Positions 61,158 to 64,000 of a stretch of 64,000 nt of DNA are shown one piece after another (the stretch's first letter is position 1; each line of letters opens with the position of its first letter). The position numbers and the translations under genes were made by a program. The notes under the pieces are model-generated. The model was not told where the DNA came from. It did not search any database and worked only from the letters and a program-made list of their open reading frames with translations. The DNA is from Glaciimonas immobilis (GTDB taxonomy: Bacteria > Pseudomonadota > Gammaproteobacteria > Burkholderiales > Burkholderiaceae_D): assembly GCF_011947285.1 (NCBI RefSeq), contig NZ_JAAOZT010000007.1:248001-312000 (forward strand), written 5' to 3'.

Positions 61158-63065
61158 ATGCCTCAAGTAATGCTTACTTCCGCGGCGGTTACGCAAGCGC
61201 GGCAGCTCTTTTTTGAAGAAGGTACGCTACCTAACGGTCTGGTGCACGATGCCGTGTGGCGCTCGTGGCAACGTTGCCTGGGAGACGGGCGCAAAGCTGG
61301 CGAGGTGATGGCGTTCAATCCGATCAGGCGTAATTCCGTTGCAGGATTGTTAGAGCGTAACAGGCAATTAATTATTGCATCTGAACCCGCCATCTTGCTA
61401 CTAGCAAAGGCGATGACCTGCACCGGTTATGGCATTCTTTTGACTGATCGTGATGGCGTCTGTCTGGCGGTGAGTGGCCCGATTGAACACTGCGGGAACA
61501 TGTTGCGTCAGGCGTTGTGCCCCGGCGTGGATCTTTCTGAGCGCGCGATAGGTACCAATGCGATGGCGACCGCGATGGCGGAAGGTCTGCCGATTGGTAT
61601 TTTTGGCGGCGAACATTTTTTTGCGCAAAATGAGACTTTTCAATGCGTGGCCGCGCCAATTTTTGATCCCCACGGAACGCTGGTCGGCTCTATCGACATT
61701 ACCCGCGATGCGCCCGGTGCACAATTTGGCGCCCTGTCGTTGATGCTCGACTGCGCCGCAGCGATTGAAACCTCGCTGTTTCTTCAGTCCCCGGCCCACA
61801 TCACGATAGGCCTGAACTGGCGGGCCGATGCCAACGATAAATTTTCGGTTGTCATCGTGGCGTTCGGAAAAGATGGCGAGGTGCAGGCAATCAATCGCGC
61901 CGCGCGTCGGTTTCTGGGTATCGGTGCGACGGTTTCCGGCCTGCGTTACCAGGATTTGTTTCAGGGAAATTTTGCCGGATTGATGGATGCGATAAAAACC
62001 GCCCGTCATCCGATACCACTGACGTTGCAGTCCGGTCTTTGCCTGTTCGCGCAACCGTTGTTCCTCAAGCCGCATGAGACCGTTACGGTGCGGTCCAGCG
62101 CGGCAAACGCGCCGCTAAAACAAACCGTGATGCCAGCGTTCGGTGATGCAGCTATTCAACTTTCTCTGCATAGGTCTATCCGTGCTCTAAGCGCCGGATT
62201 GCCGATATTAATACAGGGAGAAACCGGAACCGGAAAAGAGGTTGCCGCACGTGCTCTGCATGCTAACAGCGCCGGGTGTAAAGGACCGTTCATCGCGATC
62301 AATTGCGGGGCGATTCCGAGGGATCTTATTGAGGGTGAGTTGTTTGGTTATGCCGACGGTGCCTACACTGGCGCTCGCCGTGGCGGAGCAAAAGGAAAAA
62401 TAGAAGACGCAAATGGCGGAACATTATTTCTCGACGAAATTGGCGATATGCCGATCGACTTACAGACGCGCCTGTTACGTGTGCTCGAAAGCCGGGAGGT
62501 CACGCGCCTTGGAGAAAGTACATTGCGCAAACTGGATATTCAACTCATCAGCGCAACGCATCAAGACCTTGATACGCTGGTGCTTGAGAAGCGCTTCAGA
62601 AGCGATTTGTATTTCCGCCTGAACGGGATGATGCTGTATCTGCCGCCACTACGGCTGCGCAGTGATTTATCCACCCTGATCGATGCGCTGCTCAGCGAGG
62701 AAGGAATTGATCCGGCACGACTGGCGGTGGATAAACGCCTCACGCTGGAAAGTTATCCTTGGCCGGGTAACACCCGAGAATTACGTACCGCACTGCGCTT
62801 CGCTCAGGTGATGGCCGATGATCTGGCACCTATCCTTTTATGTCATCTGCCCGATGCGGTGCGCGGTTTGAAATCTGCGCCGTCCTTACTTCCTGCTTCA
62901 TCGCAGCAGTTGCAAGGGGAGATCGTTGCGGTAAAGCCACTGAAAGAACTTGCAAGCGAAGTCATTACCAGCGCGCTATATGAAAGCAAAGGAAATATTA
63001 CCTGTGCGGCGCTGCAGCTCGGGATCAGTCGTGCAACCTTGCATCGCTGGTTGAATAAAAATTGA
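61158..63065 (+). CDS. Sigma54-dependent activator (AcoR-like) in the ben cluster
   Basis: A 635-residue enhancer-binding protein. The N-terminal GAF-type sensor has the AcoR-family segment LSERAIGTNAMATAMAEGLP; the AAA+ domain has Walker A (GETGTGKEVAARALH), the sigma54-contact loop as GAYTGA (consensus GAFTGA), Walker B (GGTLFLDEIGDMP) and an R-finger region, and the end is a Fis-type helix-turn-helix (GNITCAALQLGISRATLHRW). ATG 61158 follows AGGAAA. AcoR-like proteins sense acetoin or aromatic compounds; here it is 54 bases after pcaD and upstream of a divergent-facing porin gene. Its target promoter is not visible. Confidence 0.93.
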   Translation: MPQVMLTSAAVTQARQLFFEEGTLPNGLVHDAVWRSWQRCLGDGRKAGEVMAFNPIRRNSVAGLLERNRQLIIASEPAILLLAKAMTCTGYGILLTDRDGVCLAVSGPIEHCGNMLRQALCPGVDLSERAIGTNAMATAMAEGLPIGIFGGEHFFAQNETFQCVAAPIFDPHGTLVGSIDITRDAPGAQFGALSLMLDCAAAIETSLFLQSPAHITIGLNWRADANDKFSVVIVAFGKDGEVQAINRAARRFLGIGATVSGLRYQDLFQGNFAGLMDAIKTARHPIPLTLQSGLCLFAQPLFLKPHETVTVRSSAANAPLKQTVMPAFGDAAIQLSLHRSIRALSAGLPILIQGETGTGKEVAARALHANSAGCKGPFIAINCGAIPRDLIEGELFGYADGAYTGARRGGAKGKIEDANGGTLFLDEIGDMPIDLQTRLLRVLESREVTRLGESTLRKLDIQLISATHQDLDTLVLEKRFRSDLYFRLNGMMLYLPPLRLRSDLSTLIDALLSEEGIDPARLAVDKRLTLESYPWPGNTRELRTALRFAQVMADDLAPILLCHLPDAVRGLKSAPSLLPASSQQLQGEIVAVKPLKELASEVITSALYESKGNITCAALQLGISRATLHRWLNKN

Positions 63066-63066
63066 C

Positions 63067-63104
63067 CAAAAAAACCCTGCCGTTCGAAATAAACGAACGG
63101 CAGG
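63067..63104 (-). terminator. Terminator of the COG4313 gene
   Basis: CCTGCCGTTCG (63076-63086) pairs perfectly with CGAACGGCAGG (63094-63104). Read leftward, it is followed by a T-run (AAAAAAA on the plus strand at 63068-63074), so it ends the minus-strand transporter gene and may also halt the plus-strand regulator message. Confidence 0.88.
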
Positions 63105-63137
63105 TATTGAAGCATCAGCGCCTGCTTAAGTCTTTCA

Positions 63138-64000
63138 TCAAAATACTTTTACCAGCCGCAGATGGACCCGGTTAGACTCTTCTGCACCATTGCCAACCTT
63201 CAGCGCCCGACCAGCCTGAATCTGCAACTGCACTGTAGGTGTAACGAATGATGCAAGGGTAGCCAGCCAGCGACTATTATTCATTCGATCGTTTTGTGAA
63301 GCCCCATTCAACTGGCTTTGGCCGCCGAAGTCGTGATAATACGATAGCCCTACATAGGTGGCAGGCGACAGGACATACCGGAGATGCGTCTGTATGCCGT
63401 AGCTAGCATCCTGTTTTTTGATCAGGCCAATAAAATTATTGTTGTTGCCGTATATCGCATATTCCCCGGCTACGTCCAGCATGAAGCTTTTGCCTAGCGC
63501 GGTTGTATAGACTGCCTGAAAAATTCCTTTCCAGCGGTTTTCGCCGATATTTACCGGCCCCTTGGAAGGATCGTAGTTGCCCGCCGGTAGCGAGGCAAAG
63601 GCCGAAACAGCAAACCATTGCTGTTGTTCGGGACGATTCAATAGCCACAAGGCTGATCCTATTATCGGATCGCCTACGCCGTTTGCAGAGACCGGTGAGA
63701 GCGGGCCGAATGGGGTGCTCAGATTAACTTTACCGAACGGGATCACGATCTGTGGATCGATAATGAAATCGCCTATCTTCATGTAATGTACGAACCGCGC
63801 CAGGCCGATATCGGTCACCAGCTTGAACGATCCCGGCGTCTTGTCGCCATCAGCGTAATAGGCGTTGCGCTCGGTATGCTGATAATAGACGATACCCAGA
63901 TTGACACCCGGCGGCAACGCGACATAGTCGCCGGGATCGGTGGCGATTTCCGCTGCGCCGCTGGTGCAGGCCAGCGCCGCGAAGCCGACGCTGGTGATTG
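63138..64000 (-). CDS. COG4313-type outer-membrane protein (SphA-like), 5' end beyond the window
   Basis: The frame is open through 64000 on the minus strand, so the start lies outside. The visible N-terminus is the end of a signal peptide (VGFAALACTSGAAE) followed by PPGVNLGIVYYQHTERNAYY, and the rest shows barrel-like strands (VHYMKIGDFIIDPQIVIPFG, FVGLSYYHDFGGQSQLNG) ending in HLRLVKVF with a C-terminal Phe. This matches the family linked to meta-cleavage and phenol degradation, thought to be channels for aromatic compounds. Its place next to the ben genes supports uptake of benzoate. Confidence 0.85.
   Translation of the reverse strand, partial: ITSVGFAALACTSGAAEIATDPGDYVALPPGVNLGIVYYQHTERNAYYADGDKTPGSFKLVTDIGLARFVHYMKIGDFIIDPQIVIPFGKVNLSTPFGPLSPVSANGVGDPIIGSALWLLNRPEQQQWFAVSAFASLPAGNYDPSKGPVNIGENRWKGIFQAVYTTALGKSFMLDVAGEYAIYGNNNNFIGLIKKQDASYGIQTHLRYVLSPATYVGLSYYHDFGGQSQLNGASQNDRMNNSRWLATLASFVTPTVQLQIQAGRALKVGNGAEESNRVHLRLVKVF

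Overview
The window looks like chromosomal DNA of a betaproteobacterium in Burkholderiales, most likely Oxalobacteraceae (Collimonas/Glaciimonas/Herminiimonas type). This is an inference from gene content and order: a soluble fdsBA-fdhD-fdsD formate dehydrogenase, a zapA-ssrS (6S RNA)-EVE block, amgK/murU beside lptD-surA-pdxA-rsmA, a DUF4148 protein, a collagen-like lipoprotein, and a ben-cat-pcaD benzoate cluster. No phage, plasmid, CRISPR array, rRNA, tRNA or intact insertion sequence was seen. The window opens inside fdsB and closes inside a COG4313-type outer-membrane protein gene.

Layout: 1-4.9 kb, NAD-dependent molybdenum formate dehydrogenase (fdsB end, fdsA, fdhD, fdsD), then a terminator. 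5.2-7.3 kb, a half-length FUSC membrane protein, a ZapB-like coiled coil, zapA, 6S RNA and an EVE-domain protein. 7.6-10.9 kb, lgt abutting a LysR gene, a Trp-rich small protein, and a DUF5993-dsbB pair. 11.1-13.4 kb, an amino-acid ABC importer whose binding-protein gene survives only as a C-terminal remnant. 13.6-19.4 kb, a giant MalT/LAL-type regulator, an OmpW porin and a collagen-like lipoprotein. 19.9-27.1 kb, a GntR-regulated operon for D-erythronate/L-threonate (ltnD-otnK-otnC-MFS-otnI-denD). 27.6-28.9 kb, a HAF-repeat exported protein behind a possible small ORF. 29.3-34.3 kb, an aromatic-acid-type efflux operon (nodT-FUSC-DUF1656-hlyD). 34.6-41 kb, DUF4148, mnmA-nudJ, and a transhydrogenase operon with panD between its genes. 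41.3-52.7 kb, housekeeping genes: Ubi hydroxylase, pepP, murU, amgK, lptD, surA, pdxA, rsmA, gloA. 52.9-64 kb, catR / catBCA-benABCD-pcaD, a sigma54 activator and a porin-like gene.

How the genes work together: BenABCD oxidise benzoate to catechol, CatA cleaves it to cis,cis-muconate, CatB and CatC give 3-oxoadipate enol-lactone, and PcaD gives 3-oxoadipate; the final CoA steps (PcaIJF) are not here. The otn genes take four-carbon sugar acids to dihydroxyacetone phosphate. FdsABD yields NADH from formate and PntAA/AB/B exchanges NADH and NADPH. AmgK and MurU recycle MurNAc, and LptD with its chaperone SurA build the outer membrane.

Least explained by known families: a dispersed intergenic repeat (two copies 34 kb apart), one copy of which carries a 37-codon ORF with a good ribosome binding site and is bounded by a 16-bp inverted repeat; a perfect 14-bp inverted repeat 87 bp apart ahead of benA; the importer that has lost its binding protein; several small ORFs with strong Shine-Dalgarno sequences; and many short tandem repeats between genes.
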